From an uncultured Alphaproteobacteria bacterium (GTDB lineage Bacteria; Pseudomonadota; Alphaproteobacteria; Rhizobiales; Aestuariivirgaceae), in assembly GCA_945957365.1 (NCBI GenBank), contig CAMFKI010000012.1, positions 34,985-98,984 on the forward strand: a stretch of 64,000 nt of DNA, written 5' to 3'. A program made the position numbers and the translations under genes. The notes below the pieces were generated by a model. It was not told the DNA's origin and made no database searches. It saw only the letters and a list, made by a program, of their open reading frames with translations. This document shows, one piece after another, positions 1-9,343 of the stretch. Every line of letters begins with the position of its first letter. The first letter of the stretch is position 1.

Positions 1-294
1 TTCGCGCCTGAGGACATCACCGTCGAAGTGAAGGGCAACGCCCTCACCGTCTCCGGCAAGAAGGCCGAGAAGACCGAGCAGTCCGGTGAATACCTCCACC
101 AGGGCATCGCCTCGCGCGCTTTCGAGCGCCGCTTCCAACTCGCCGATCACATGCTCGTGCAGTCTGCCGGCATGGAAAACGGCCTGCTCCACGTCGCGCT
201 GAAGCGCGAAGTGCCGGAAGCCCTCAAGCCGCGCACCATCCCGGTGAACGGCGTCGAGGCCCCGAAGGTGATCGAGGCCCGCAAGGCCGCCTGA
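1..294 (+). CDS. Hsp20/IbpA-family small heat-shock protein, 3' part
   Basis: The reading frame is open from base 1, so the gene starts before the window; 97 codons plus stop are visible. The protein carries the second half of an alpha-crystallin domain: 'VEVKGNALTVSGKK', then the Hsp20-type 'FERRFQLADHM' strand and a 'GLLHVALKREVPE' segment. The C-terminal tail 'KPRTIPV' is the I-x-V-type anchoring motif these chaperones use for oligomerisation. The family holds unfolding proteins in the cytoplasm for DnaK/ClpB refolding. A strong intrinsic terminator follows 26 bp after the stop. The upstream heat-shock control region is outside the window. Confidence 0.93.
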   Translation, partial: FAPEDITVEVKGNALTVSGKKAEKTEQSGEYLHQGIASRAFERRFQLADHMLVQSAGMENGLLHVALKREVPEALKPRTIPVNGVEAPKVIEARKAA

Positions 295-320
295 TCCGGT
301 ATCGCGTCGTACGAACGAGG

Positions 321-346
321 GGCGCTCCCGCAAGGGAGCGCCTTTT
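321..346 (+). terminator. Rho-independent terminator after the Hsp20 gene
   Basis: A perfect 9-bp GC-rich stem (GGCGCTCCC / GGGAGCGCC) with a 4-nt loop is followed directly by TTTT. It lies just downstream of the small heat-shock stop codon. The remaining stretch up to about 690 shows no convincing gene; short open frames there lack ribosome binding sites and recognisable domains. Confidence 0.9.
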
Positions 347-691
347 GTGTTTGGGGCTGACGCCATCCGCGCCCGCCGTCGGCAAACCGCAAAACCGAGG
401 ATGCCATCTAACTTATCGTCAGCAGACGCCGGACGGCGCGCCGAACATCACGCCAGGAAATTGCAGTCGTAGGTTGGGATCGATCCGGCGCGCCAATCCT
501 CGTGCCGGAGAAATCATGCGGTCGAACTCCTCACTTCACGGTGGATTTTGCCGTTCATGGACTGGCCATGCCGTCAAATTCGGCGCATGCAGTCATCTGC
601 ATGAACACCAATGTCCCGCAACTTCGCAGTCTGCAGCTTCGGCCGCAAGCGCACTTGCGGCGAGGACGAATACAGTTGCAGTTTCGGCAAG

Positions 692-1615
692 ATGACGAGA
701 GGCGATAGCGCAGCCGTGACACAGGACGGACACGAACAATGCCCGGCATGCGCACGCGACGACAGCTGGAACTATCTTTATCGCGTCAACGGCTGTGACA
801 TTTGGCAATGCTCCGGTTGTGGGCTCGGACGTTCCCGCTCCGCCGGCTTCGACCCCGCCCGCTACTACGGCCGGGAGTATTTTACCGGCGGTCATGCCGA
901 TGGCTATGCCGACTATGCGGATACAGCGGAGTTGCTGCAGCGTGACTTCTCCCGGCTTGCCGCCAATCTGGCGCAGCATTTCCCGCCGGGCAGCAGGCTG
1001 CTCGAGATCGGCTGCGCCTATGGCTACTTCCTGATGGAGGCGGCCCGGCATTTCGCGGTGCATGGCCTCGAGATCTCGGAAGCCGCTGTGGCCGAATGCA
1101 AGCGCAACGGACTGGGGGATGTTCGTTGTGGCACGCTGAAGACGGCCGCCTCCTTCGCGCATGGCTTCGACGTGATCGTGCTGCTCGACGTCATCGAGCA
1201 CCTCGAAAACCCCGGCGAGGACCTCGCCCAGATGGCCGCGCTGCTCAATCCGGGCGGCATGATCGTCCTGACCACAGGTGACTTTTCCGCCCTATTGGCG
1301 CGGGCGATGGGCCGGCGCTGGCGTCTCATGACGCCGCCCCAGCACCAGTGGTTCTTCACGCCGGCATCGCTGTCTCGTCTCGCGCTGCGCAGCGATCTCG
1401 AGGTGCAAAGCTGCGAACACCCTGGCAAGACGGTTCCGGTTTCGCTCATCTTCCATCAGCTGAAGCGGATGACCGGGCTCGGGCTGCCCGCATGGCCGCG
1501 CGCCCTCGGCCGGGTCGGTGTGCCTGTCAACCTGTTCGATGCCATGCGCGTGGTGCTGCGCAAGTGTTCCGGCACGGCTGGGGTGAGCGTGCAGCCAATG
1601 CGGGCAGGGCGATGA
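692..1615 (+). CDS. SAM-dependent class I methyltransferase with N-terminal zinc ribbon
   Basis: The 307-residue product begins with a CPAC...CSGC zinc-ribbon pattern (about residues 17-45), as in sugar/glycan methyltransferases of this type. The Rossmann core follows with SAM motif I 'LLEIGCAYGYF' and the post-motif 'DVIVLLDVIEHL'. The start at 692 was chosen because the zinc ribbon follows shortly; an in-frame ATG at 611 adds 27 unconvincing residues. It is the first gene of a tight four-gene operon (overlap ATGA with the next gene) with a small transporter, a GT2 and a DUF2304 protein. This context suggests methylation of a lipid-linked sugar or surface glycan. The substrate cannot be read from sequence. 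Confidence 0.85.
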   Translation: MTRGDSAAVTQDGHEQCPACARDDSWNYLYRVNGCDIWQCSGCGLGRSRSAGFDPARYYGREYFTGGHADGYADYADTAELLQRDFSRLAANLAQHFPPGSRLLEIGCAYGYFLMEAARHFAVHGLEISEAAVAECKRNGLGDVRCGTLKTAASFAHGFDVIVLLDVIEHLENPGEDLAQMAALLNPGGMIVLTTGDFSALLARAMGRRWRLMTPPQHQWFFTPASLSRLALRSDLEVQSCEHPGKTVPVSLIFHQLKRMTGLGLPAWPRALGRVGVPVNLFDAMRVVLRKCSGTAGVSVQPMRAGR

Positions 1616-1977
1616 AGCGCCTCGATCTCATGGTGCTCGCCCTCTATGCCGCGGGCATGTTCGTCGGGCAGATGCTGTTCAAGCGCGCCGCCGTGGAGAG
1701 CGCCTCCGTCGGTCTGGGCCTTTCCGGCCGGGTCCTTGCCGTGCTGCTGAACCCGGTTTTCCTCGTTGCCCTTGCCCTCTATCTCGCGCTCGCCGTGGCG
1801 TGGATCGGCATCCTCCAGATCATGCCCATGTCGCGTGCCTATCCGGTCGTGGCGCTGAACTTTGCCCTCGTCCCGCTGGCCGGGGTGCTGTGGTACGCAG
1901 AGAGGCTGAGCGTTCTGAATTTCCTCGGCATCGCTCTCATCGTCATCGGCATCCTGCTCGTCACCCTGGGAGACTAG
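1612..1977 (+). CDS. EamA/SMR-like small membrane transporter (putative undecaprenyl-linked sugar flippase subunit)
   Basis: A 121-residue, almost wholly hydrophobic protein with four predicted helices. Its last helices read 'MPMSRAYPVVALNFALVPLAG' and 'VLNFLGIALIVIGILLV', the pattern of the small multidrug resistance/EamA group that includes ArnE/ArnF-type flippase subunits. It overlaps the methyltransferase stop by ATGA and is followed 2 bp later by a dolichyl-phosphate-type GT2. Together with the DUF2304 protein this is a recurrent lipid-linked sugar cassette. Flipping of a polyprenyl-phosphate sugar is inferred from neighbours; drug efflux is the alternative. Confidence 0.8.
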   Translation: MKRLDLMVLALYAAGMFVGQMLFKRAAVESASVGLGLSGRVLAVLLNPVFLVALALYLALAVAWIGILQIMPMSRAYPVVALNFALVPLAGVLWYAERLSVLNFLGIALIVIGILLVTLGD

Positions 1978-1979
1978 CA

Positions 1980-2663
1980 TTGGCAACGGACAAGCGCCTG
2001 TGGGTGGTGATCGCGGCTTACAACGAAGGCCAGGTCATCGGTGACGTCGTCTCCGAACTGCGCCGGATGTTCGCGCATGTCGTTGTCGTTGACGACGGGT
2101 CCGCCGACGTCACCGGTGAAGCCGCCCGGGCTGCGGGTGCCGTGGTCCTGAGGCATTGCCTGAACCTGGGCCAGGGCGCTGCGCTCCAGACGGGAATCGA
2201 TTACGCCCTCCTTCAGGGGGCCCCTTTCGTCGCAACCTTCGATGCCGACGGGCAGCACGATCCGCATGACCTCACCGTCATGCTGGACCGGCTGCAGGAC
2301 AGCGGCAGCGACGTGGCACTTGGGTCACGCTTTCTGGGCGCCGCCCCGGGCATGCCGGCCTCGCGTCGTCTGCTCCTCAAGCTCGCCCTGCTGTTTCAGC
2401 GCATCACGACCGGCCTCGACCTGTCCGACGCCCACAACGGCCTGCGGATCCTGCGGGCATCCGCCGCCGGCAAGCTCAGGATCGACCAGAACCGGATGGC
2501 GCATGCGTCCGAGATCATCGCCAAGATCGCGCAGGCCCGACTGGCGGTCGTCGAGGTTCCGTGCACGATCCGCTATACCGACTATTCGAAGCAGAAGGGG
2601 CAGCGGCTGGCCGGCAGCTTTGACGTTCTGGTCGACCTCCTGGTGAGGAAACTCTACCGATGA
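1980..2663 (+). CDS. GT2 family polyprenyl-phosphate glycosyltransferase (DPM1-like)
   Basis: Start is TTG at 1980, supported by GGGAGA 6-7 nt upstream and the conserved beginning 'WVVIAAYNEGQVI'. The 227-residue protein has the GT-A motifs 'VVVDDGSADVT' (nucleotide binding) and 'ATFDADGQHD' (metal-binding DxD region). Length and motifs match the dolichol/undecaprenyl-phosphate mannose or glucose synthase group, which loads a sugar from NDP-sugar onto the lipid carrier on the cytoplasmic face. It overlaps the DUF2304 gene by 4 bp. The donor sugar is unknown. Confidence 0.9.
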   Translation: MATDKRLWVVIAAYNEGQVIGDVVSELRRMFAHVVVVDDGSADVTGEAARAAGAVVLRHCLNLGQGAALQTGIDYALLQGAPFVATFDADGQHDPHDLTVMLDRLQDSGSDVALGSRFLGAAPGMPASRRLLLKLALLFQRITTGLDLSDAHNGLRILRASAAGKLRIDQNRMAHASEIIAKIAQARLAVVEVPCTIRYTDYSKQKGQRLAGSFDVLVDLLVRKLYR

Positions 2664-3076
2664 TCTTTCAGCTGCTGTTGCTCGTCGCGCTGGGCATGAT
2701 CGCCATCTATGCCCATTTCCAGCGCAAGCGGTCTCCCTACGTGTCGGCGCTGGTCGTCATCATCGGGCTGCTCGGCCTGCCGCTCGTCTCCGATCCGGAC
2801 CTGGCCAATCGCATCGCCAAGAGCGTCGGCATCGGGCGCGGTGCGGACCTGATCCTCTACTGCTTCGTCCTCGTGACGCTGATCGCGATCTTCAACCTTC
2901 ATCTCCGCTTTCGTGCGACCGAGCAGCGCCTGACGCGGATCGTGCGTGATGCAGCGATCACCCGCGCGGAGCTCGCCCATGGCGGCAACACCGGTTCCCC
3001 CGATGGCGCCGCAGGTGCGGGGCAGGCGCCTCAGGCGCCGGCGGACGGCGACATCGGGACCGGCGACCGGGGTTGA
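2660..3076 (+). CDS. DUF2304 family membrane protein
   Basis: A 138-residue protein with three hydrophobic helices (about residues 1-18, 27-45 and 66-82), then a charged helix 'LHLRFRATEQRLTRIVRDAAI' and a low-complexity Gly/Ala/Pro tail. DUF2304 proteins typically sit beside DPM1-like GT2 enzymes and are thought to assist them at the membrane. It overlaps the GT2 gene by ATGA, and its 3' end overlaps the convergent membrane-protein gene by 46 bp. Confidence 0.8.
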   Translation: MIFQLLLLVALGMIAIYAHFQRKRSPYVSALVVIIGLLGLPLVSDPDLANRIAKSVGIGRGADLILYCFVLVTLIAIFNLHLRFRATEQRLTRIVRDAAITRAELAHGGNTGSPDGAAGAGQAPQAPADGDIGTGDRG

Positions 3077-5082
3077 TGCCGGTTGGAACGTCGAAGGTCC
3101 GCCACCTCTGCCGGCTTGAGCCGGCCTCGTGCAACCATCGCCGTCAGAAAGACCAGCACCGGGAAGCCCGCGACGTAGAGACAGTATTGATATCTGAAAT
3201 CCTGCGATGAAATGAGAGGGACGAGCGACAGCGTCGTGGCCACGACCGGAACGATGGACATCGCCGGAAGCACCTCGCGCCGGAGCAGGAAGAGATTGCC
3301 TGCCATGAAGACCAGCATCAGCTGCAAGAGGGCGGGACGCCAGAAAAGCACCGTCAGCCAGGTTTCCGAAAGTGTCCACTGGAGCAGTTGATGGAGGGCA
3401 TTGTTGATGGACAAGTCCGGTGCCGCGATCACCTGGTATTGCGAAAGCGGACCGACAAACAGGTCCGGCGGGATGCCGAGCGGCAGGCCGATGGACCCGT
3501 CGGTCGGCGAGATCTGCCAATTGAGGGCATTCATGCAGGCGAAATGGTGGAGCGCGACGAGAGGATGCTGAAGTGCGGCGTGAAAGGCATAGGGCAGCAG
3601 GTCGCGGCCAAGCCTGGCCTTCTGCACGTCAGGCCTGAAGAACAGGGGGACGGCCGTCAGGCAGTTGTAGTTCTGCTTCCACTCATCGAGAGGCAATATG
3701 GTCTGTAGCTTCTCTTGCGTTTCGACGGGCAGGTCCGCGCCCTGCGCCACCATCGCGCTCAGCAGATGCATGGGCAGGAGGCCCGCATAGCCTTCCGGAA
3801 TGGGTTGGACGCGGCCGGTGGCCGGAAGGATCACCGCGTTCCAGAGAATGGGTGCTGCAATCGCTCCGGCCAGCAGCACCAGCACCCCACGGCGCGCCAG
3901 AATGGGATGGAAGACATAGCAAAGATACAGCGCGACCAGAGCCGAGGCGATCATGCCGTTGAGCCGCGTCGCCGCGATGGCGAACAGCACCAGGGCAAGG
4001 ACCACCTGGAACCGGGTCGCGGCGAGGGCCTGCCCCCTCGTGCGGAGAACGTCAAGCACCATCGCCGTGAGGATCGCCACGAAGGCTGCAAAGGGAATGT
4101 CCTTCCAGAACATGCTCGACAGCAAGGCGACAGACGGCAGCAGCGGCGTCACGACCGCAGCGATCCACGGCGGGGCCAGTCCAAGACGCCATTTCCCGAT
4201 TTCCGAACACAGATAGCCAATCGCAGCCGACAGCAGAATGATCTGCACGATCATCGAAATGCCGATGCTGCCGAAGGCCAGCCCGGGACCGCCGATGAGC
4301 AGGATGGGAAGGACCGGAACCGCGAGGTTGAAATTCACCTCGTGCAACTGTGCCCACTCTGCTGCCGAGTCTGCCGACATCTGCGCCGGCCACGTCCCCA
4401 TCAGCACGATCGCAAAGATCAGGAGCGAGGGAAGCGACAAGGGAATGACCCCCGTGAGGGCGGGCCGTGCCGCGGGCATCTCGGCTGCCCGGCGGAACGA
4501 AATCATGTCGAGCAATGTGCTCATCAGCCAAAACAGGGCCGTCAGCGCCACGAGCCACAGAGCGACGTCGAGGAGATTGCCCCGCGGCGCGATCTTGCCT
4601 TGCGGGAAGTCGCTGAGGCTGACGTTCACCCCGCCTGGCTGCAGGCTGTAGAGCTCGATCTTGCGCGACACGCCGTTGACGGTGAGGACGACCTCACCCG
4701 ACCAGGCATGCATGCCGAAACGGAACGAGCCGTTTGGGTCCGCCACGGCATCGCATTCCGCAACCGCGGGCTGATCCTTGTATGACACGAGGACCTTGCC
4801 TCGTCTCTCCCACGCGCCCGCCCCTCTCTGGCCCGAGGCGCCCACGGCGTTGTCGGCCAGGCAGTCGGCATCGAGCCCCGCCGGCATTTGGGTAATCCAC
4901 ACTTCGGAGCCCTTGCCCGCCGGATTGCGAACGCCGGTGGCCTCGACCTTGATGTGCGTTTCATGTCCGCTGGCAAGGGGCAACATCGGCCACGAGACAA
5001 CGGCGAGCAGCGCCACCACAAGGCAGTAGAGCAGAAGCCCGGCATTGTCGGAACGTGACCGCCGATCAAAATAACTCTTCAT
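3031..5082 (-). CDS. large polytopic membrane protein, GT-C-like, unknown function
   Basis: The 683-residue product opens with a membrane anchor (about residues 15-37), followed by a soluble, probably periplasmic domain to about residue 165. The remainder is mostly transmembrane, roughly ten helices with a small extracytoplasmic loop around 430-520. The layout resembles GT-C glycosyltransferase-type proteins, but the acidic loop motifs that would confirm this are not clear. It lies in a glycan region and converges on the methyltransferase/GT2 operon. Its last 46 bp overlap the DUF2304 gene. A role in glycan transfer is only inferred. Confidence 0.75.
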   Translation of the reverse strand: MKSYFDRRSRSDNAGLLLYCLVVALLAVVSWPMLPLASGHETHIKVEATGVRNPAGKGSEVWITQMPAGLDADCLADNAVGASGQRGAGAWERRGKVLVSYKDQPAVAECDAVADPNGSFRFGMHAWSGEVVLTVNGVSRKIELYSLQPGGVNVSLSDFPQGKIAPRGNLLDVALWLVALTALFWLMSTLLDMISFRRAAEMPAARPALTGVIPLSLPSLLIFAIVLMGTWPAQMSADSAAEWAQLHEVNFNLAVPVLPILLIGGPGLAFGSIGISMIVQIILLSAAIGYLCSEIGKWRLGLAPPWIAAVVTPLLPSVALLSSMFWKDIPFAAFVAILTAMVLDVLRTRGQALAATRFQVVLALVLFAIAATRLNGMIASALVALYLCYVFHPILARRGVLVLLAGAIAAPILWNAVILPATGRVQPIPEGYAGLLPMHLLSAMVAQGADLPVETQEKLQTILPLDEWKQNYNCLTAVPLFFRPDVQKARLGRDLLPYAFHAALQHPLVALHHFACMNALNWQISPTDGSIGLPLGIPPDLFVGPLSQYQVIAAPDLSINNALHQLLQWTLSETWLTVLFWRPALLQLMLVFMAGNLFLLRREVLPAMSIVPVVATTLSLVPLISSQDFRYQYCLYVAGFPVLVFLTAMVARGRLKPAEVADLRRSNRHQPRSPVPMSPSAGA

Positions 5083-5323
5083 GTCGCGCTCCCGTCTGCG
5101 GCTGTGTCTACCCCATTGCGAATGTTCACCGGGAAGTCAACATCACTAAGTTCCTTGCTGAGCCGCCCCAAGCAGCCGCGACGGGGAAAGCAGCCGACAT
5201 TCCCGCGCAACATGCATTTATGTGCAACGGCCGGACGAAAGCAGTGCATGAAAACGCGCAATGTCACTCCACTTTGAGGCCATCATGAGCTATGGAGGTG
5301 TCATCCTTTCACGATGAAACAAG

Positions 5324-8300
5324 ATGACGCAGGCAGCCGGTACTTACGACGATAAGTTGTCATTTGCACATGTGCGATCCGCCCTCCACGCAGCGACCGC
5401 TTCGGGGGATGTCGGTGCGGTCACCGCAATGCTGGACAGGGCGCGTGCGGGAGGCACACCGCCGTGGAGCATCGGCGAGCACGCCGAACTCGGCAACGTG
5501 CTGATGCAGCTCAAGCTGTTCGATGCCGCGGAGTGGGCGTTCGGCGCAATCCGCGCAGGCTGGCCGCAGGATGCCGTGGGCTGGCGCGGCGGCGCCCTGG
5601 TTGCCGCACACCTTGCGGACTGGGAGAGGTGCGCGTGGTTATGGGAAGAAAGCCTGGCGCGCTGCCCGGCCGACAGTCACCAGCCCTGGTGGCTTGCCTC
5701 CCACGCCGATGCGCTGTTGCGCGCCGGTCAGGCCGAACGCGCCGCAGATATTCATGCCGCGCTGCGCAGCCGCTGGCCCCAGGATCCGGCCGGGTGGCGC
5801 GGCGGCGCTCAGCTGGCGGTCCAGAAGGGTGACTGGTCAGCCGCCAGCAGCTTCTGGCGCGAAAGCCTCGCACTGACTCCCGAAGCGAACCAGCCGCCCT
5901 GGTGCTGGGCATCTCTTGCCGATGCGCTGATGAAGCAGGAGGATTTCGACGGCGCCGCCGCCGCCTATGCCACGCTTCGCACGCGGTGGCCGGATGTCTC
6001 GCTCGGCTGGTCCGGCAGCGCTCTCTTGGCTGCAAAGCAGGAGCGCTTGCCCGAGGCCGCGGAATTCTGGGAGCGCTGTCTCGGACAAGGCCCCGCAGAA
6101 GGTCATTCAAGCTGGTGGTGGGCTTCCTACGCCGACGTCCTTCAACGGCTCGACCGGCCGGATCGGGCCCGCAATGTCTACGCTCAGCTGCGCGCGCGCT
6201 GGCCCAACGATCCGGCCGGCTGGCGCGGGGGCGTCAGGCTCATTGCCGAAGCGCGCGGCTGGCGCGGCGCGGTGCGCCGGCTGGCGGGCTGGAGGGAGGC
6301 CGTGCGGCGGTCGAAGTCGGCGGATCTCCATGCCGAGTACATCCTCGCCCTGCTGCGCGCCGGGGAGGCTGCGGACGCCGATCGGGAGACCGTGGCCTTC
6401 TGCTCTGCCTTCGGCCACGACAAGCGCATCATCACCTTGCTGACGGAGACGGCGCGGCTCGATGGCGACCCGCGAAGGGCGCTCGACCGGCTGTTGCGGC
6501 TGGATGAAGCCGTGCCTTTTGGCCATTGCCCGCCGAGCCAGCTCGTGCTGCTGCTGTACAATGCAGGCAAGACGCGCAGCGAGGCGGCCCGCATCCTCAC
6601 CACCTGGCTCGGCAGCGATGATCATGCAAGCTATCTCGATCCGCTGTACGGCGTGTTGCGAGCCGAGTCCTCGGATCTCGCAGAGCTTGCCGAAATGCAT
6701 CGCAAGCGAAAGCGACCCTTCGCCACGCGCGCCGACGTGCGCCGGCTTCTGGCTCTCTTTCTGAAGGACCGGAGCTACCCCTGTTTCGAGGCCTTCGTGG
6801 CGTCGGCACTCGAGATCGCCGACGAACGCGGCGTCCGCAAGCTTCACGAGCTCGCCGAGGCGCGCTTTCCGCGGTCGCGCCTCGCGCTGCAGCTCGGGGC
6901 CTATGTGACGGCCGGATCGGTGCCTCTGTCGGCGGAAGACAATGCCTTCGCCTATCGTTGGCGAAACATGCTCCCCGATGAAGACCTGTCGATCGCCCCG
7001 CAGCTGGCGGGGCGGCCCTGGCGACGCCTCGTCTGCGCACTCATGATCCGCGATGAAGACGAAATGCTGCCCCATGTGCTTCGTCACTACAGCGCGCTCG
7101 GCGTCGACAGTTTCATCATCATCGACAATGGCTCCGAAACCGATCCTGCCACCCTGCTGAGCGACTTCGGCGCGATGGAGATCACCCTGGTGCGGGCGGC
7201 GAGTGATTTCGCGGCCGTTCGCCACGGCACGTTCTGGCTCAACGAGATACTCGGGTCGGGCTGCTGCGACTGGCTGCTGTTCGTCGACTGCGATGAATTC
7301 CTGGTGTTTCCCGGCGATGCCGACAGGACCCTGCCGCAGCTGCTCGACCATTTCGATGCCCGCGGCGAGACGGCGATGTTCGCCCTCATGCTGGACGCCT
7401 TCGACCAGGGCTTCGCCAGCGGTCGGGCGATGTCCGGCAAGCTGGAGGATTACCAACAGACGCTCGCCAGCATCCGCTTCGAGCCCAGCCTGTTGCCTCC
7501 CTGGATCATGGCCAGCGGAGGCGTGCGCGACATACAGCAGCACCTCGTCAAGACGCCGCTCGTCAAGGCTGCGGCGGGGCTTCGCTATCTCAACAATCAT
7601 TACGTCACGCAGTGCCGGCGCGCGGCGACCAGGGGGGCGTTGATCCACCACAAGATCTTCCGGGACCGCGAATTCTTCGTGTCGGACCTCGAGGCCGTGT
7701 TCGCCCACAGCCGGGTGAAGCACCGCAACAAGCCTTGTGTCTCGCGTCATCTCGCCATGGCGCAGTTGCGAATGGTACCCGGACCGGAGCAGGCCTTCCA
7801 TGTGGGGATCACCCCCGACCGCTTGTCGTCACTGGGCTATGTTTCGGCAGACCCGGCGTGGGAAGCGCAATTGCCCCGCAGGCCGGCGAGCGATCGGATG
7901 GCCGCAGCCGGGCCGGCACAGCGCAGGCTTGCGACGATGATGAGGAAGCCAGGCTGGGCCACGCTCGACGACATGCCCTTGCCGGAAATGCTGAAACAAT
8001 TGGCATTCGCGGCAGGCTTCGCCCCTCGCCAGGACTTGCGGCTTCTGCTCAACGCCCACATGGCGCGGATCGGTCCAGGCGAGGTGCGTTGCGCCATGCT
8101 CCTGTTTGTCGCGCAGCATCTGCACAAGAGGCGGGTTTCTCAGCGCCTGCTGCGGCGCCTTCTCGGCTTGCTCGATCAAGCACCGAACTCCGACTGTGCG
8201 CATGCCCTGGCGGATATCGCAGCGGCGATGGGGCCGGGCGACAGCACCGCTGTGACGATCCTCGAGGCGCTGATGGCCTCGGCCGACCCGCCGCGCGTCG

Positions 8301-9343
8301 CCATCAAACTCCTCGCCGATTTTCGCATCCGGCGTGGTCACTACAAGGAAGCTCGCGACCTGTTCCGGCGGAACGACCCCATGGCCGACAGCGAATCGCT
8401 GGTGCTGTATCTTCGCAGCCTGGAATATCTTCGGGATTGGGATCGTCACCGGGCGACGATGCTGGCTGCGTTCGAGCGGGGAGCGATCCCGCCGGGCCGC
8501 CGCTCGCTGTGGAGCATTCATGTCATTCCGTCCGAGCAATGCCGGCAGGAGATGCTGGCGCGCTTCCACCATGCGATGAGCCAACAGCGCGAACAGCTGG
8601 ATGGCGAGGGGCTCGCCGCCTTCCTGGCGGCAAGTCACCTGCTTGGCCGCAAGGAGGAGTTCGCAGCCACCTTCAGGAGGGCCGAGGCGCAGCTTCCGAG
8701 CATCTGCCAGAAATACTTCAACCGGCTCATCAAGGCAGGGGAAGGGATGGCGCCGCCCAATCGTGCCTGGTGCGTCGGCCTCTCCAAGACGGGGACGACA
8801 AGCTTTCATGTCTTTTGCAATGACATCGGGCTCGCGTCCGCACATTGGATGAACCCCGTTCTGGGTAACCTGATCACCCCTGAGGATGGCGATCTGTTCG
8901 ATGTGGTTTCAGACAGCACGGTCACTTACCTCGCGAGGGTCCAGGGCATTCCCAAGGATCGCAAGGTGGTCGCCACGACGCGCGACGTCGCATCCTGGTC
9001 ACGGTCCTTCATGCAGCATTTTCGGCTGGCCCTGGCTTCGCCCGGCGCTTCCTTCGAAAAGATGCGGGAGATCGCCAACGATTGGGAAAATCTGGGCCGG
9101 GGAAAGGCCTGGCACGACATCCATCACGAGTTGCACTTCCGATTCCGCACTCTCGTTGAGTCCTACGATTTTCACCATGAATGGCTGGCCGGACTCCGCC
9201 GCGAGCGGGGCGATCTCTTCCTCGAGGTGCCAGTCGAGGAGAGCGCGGAGGCCAAGGCGCAGGCAGTTCGGCGCTTCCTTGGCGAGACGGAACGGCGCGC
9301 CGCCTATCCGCATGCCAACCTGTCGATCAACCAGGTGGCTTGA
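5324..9343 (+). CDS. TPR - glycosyltransferase (GT2/GT92-like) - sulfotransferase fusion protein
   Basis: A 1339-residue protein with at least three parts. Residues about 40-330 hold four or five TPR-like repeats, each ending in 'RWPxDxxGWRGG'. About residue 566 onward is a GT2-type 'Glyco_tranf_2_4' domain: 'CALMIRDEDEMLPHVLRHY', 'IIIDNGS', and the metal-binding 'FVDCDEF' near residue 654. From about residue 1150 a sulfotransferase-like domain begins with the PAPS 5'-phosphosulfate loop 'GLSKTGTTSF' and a later 'TRDVASWSRSF' segment, where a 3'-phosphate-binding Arg/Ser would be expected. It stands alone, preceded by a 240-bp intergenic region. It probably adds and sulfates a sugar on a surface glycan; no signal peptide is seen. 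Confidence 0.85.
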   Translation: MTQAAGTYDDKLSFAHVRSALHAATASGDVGAVTAMLDRARAGGTPPWSIGEHAELGNVLMQLKLFDAAEWAFGAIRAGWPQDAVGWRGGALVAAHLADWERCAWLWEESLARCPADSHQPWWLASHADALLRAGQAERAADIHAALRSRWPQDPAGWRGGAQLAVQKGDWSAASSFWRESLALTPEANQPPWCWASLADALMKQEDFDGAAAAYATLRTRWPDVSLGWSGSALLAAKQERLPEAAEFWERCLGQGPAEGHSSWWWASYADVLQRLDRPDRARNVYAQLRARWPNDPAGWRGGVRLIAEARGWRGAVRRLAGWREAVRRSKSADLHAEYILALLRAGEAADADRETVAFCSAFGHDKRIITLLTETARLDGDPRRALDRLLRLDEAVPFGHCPPSQLVLLLYNAGKTRSEAARILTTWLGSDDHASYLDPLYGVLRAESSDLAELAEMHRKRKRPFATRADVRRLLALFLKDRSYPCFEAFVASALEIADERGVRKLHELAEARFPRSRLALQLGAYVTAGSVPLSAEDNAFAYRWRNMLPDEDLSIAPQLAGRPWRRLVCALMIRDEDEMLPHVLRHYSALGVDSFIIIDNGSETDPATLLSDFGAMEITLVRAASDFAAVRHGTFWLNEILGSGCCDWLLFVDCDEFLVFPGDADRTLPQLLDHFDARGETAMFALMLDAFDQGFASGRAMSGKLEDYQQTLASIRFEPSLLPPWIMASGGVRDIQQHLVKTPLVKAAAGLRYLNNHYVTQCRRAATRGALIHHKIFRDREFFVSDLEAVFAHSRVKHRNKPCVSRHLAMAQLRMVPGPEQAFHVGITPDRLSSLGYVSADPAWEAQLPRRPASDRMAAAGPAQRRLATMMRKPGWATLDDMPLPEMLKQLAFAAGFAPRQDLRLLLNAHMARIGPGEVRCAMLLFVAQHLHKRRVSQRLLRRLLGLLDQAPNSDCAHALADIAAAMGPGDSTAVTILEALMASADPPRVAIKLLADFRIRRGHYKEARDLFRRNDPMADSESLVLYLRSLEYLRDWDRHRATMLAAFERGAIPPGRRSLWSIHVIPSEQCRQEMLARFHHAMSQQREQLDGEGLAAFLAASHLLGRKEEFAATFRRAEAQLPSICQKYFNRLIKAGEGMAPPNRAWCVGLSKTGTTSFHVFCNDIGLASAHWMNPVLGNLITPEDGDLFDVVSDSTVTYLARVQGIPKDRKVVATTRDVASWSRSFMQHFRLALASPGASFEKMREIANDWENLGRGKAWHDIHHELHFRFRTLVESYDFHHEWLAGLRRERGDLFLEVPVEESAEAKAQAVRRFLGETERRAAYPHANLSINQVA

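Noticed and set aside
345..691. Short open frames between the Hsp20 and methyltransferase genes
   Set aside because: No ribosome binding sites and no conserved domain; they lie on an otherwise featureless stretch.
6107..7801. 564-residue open frame on the minus strand
   Set aside because: Antisense to the TPR-glycosyltransferase fusion.
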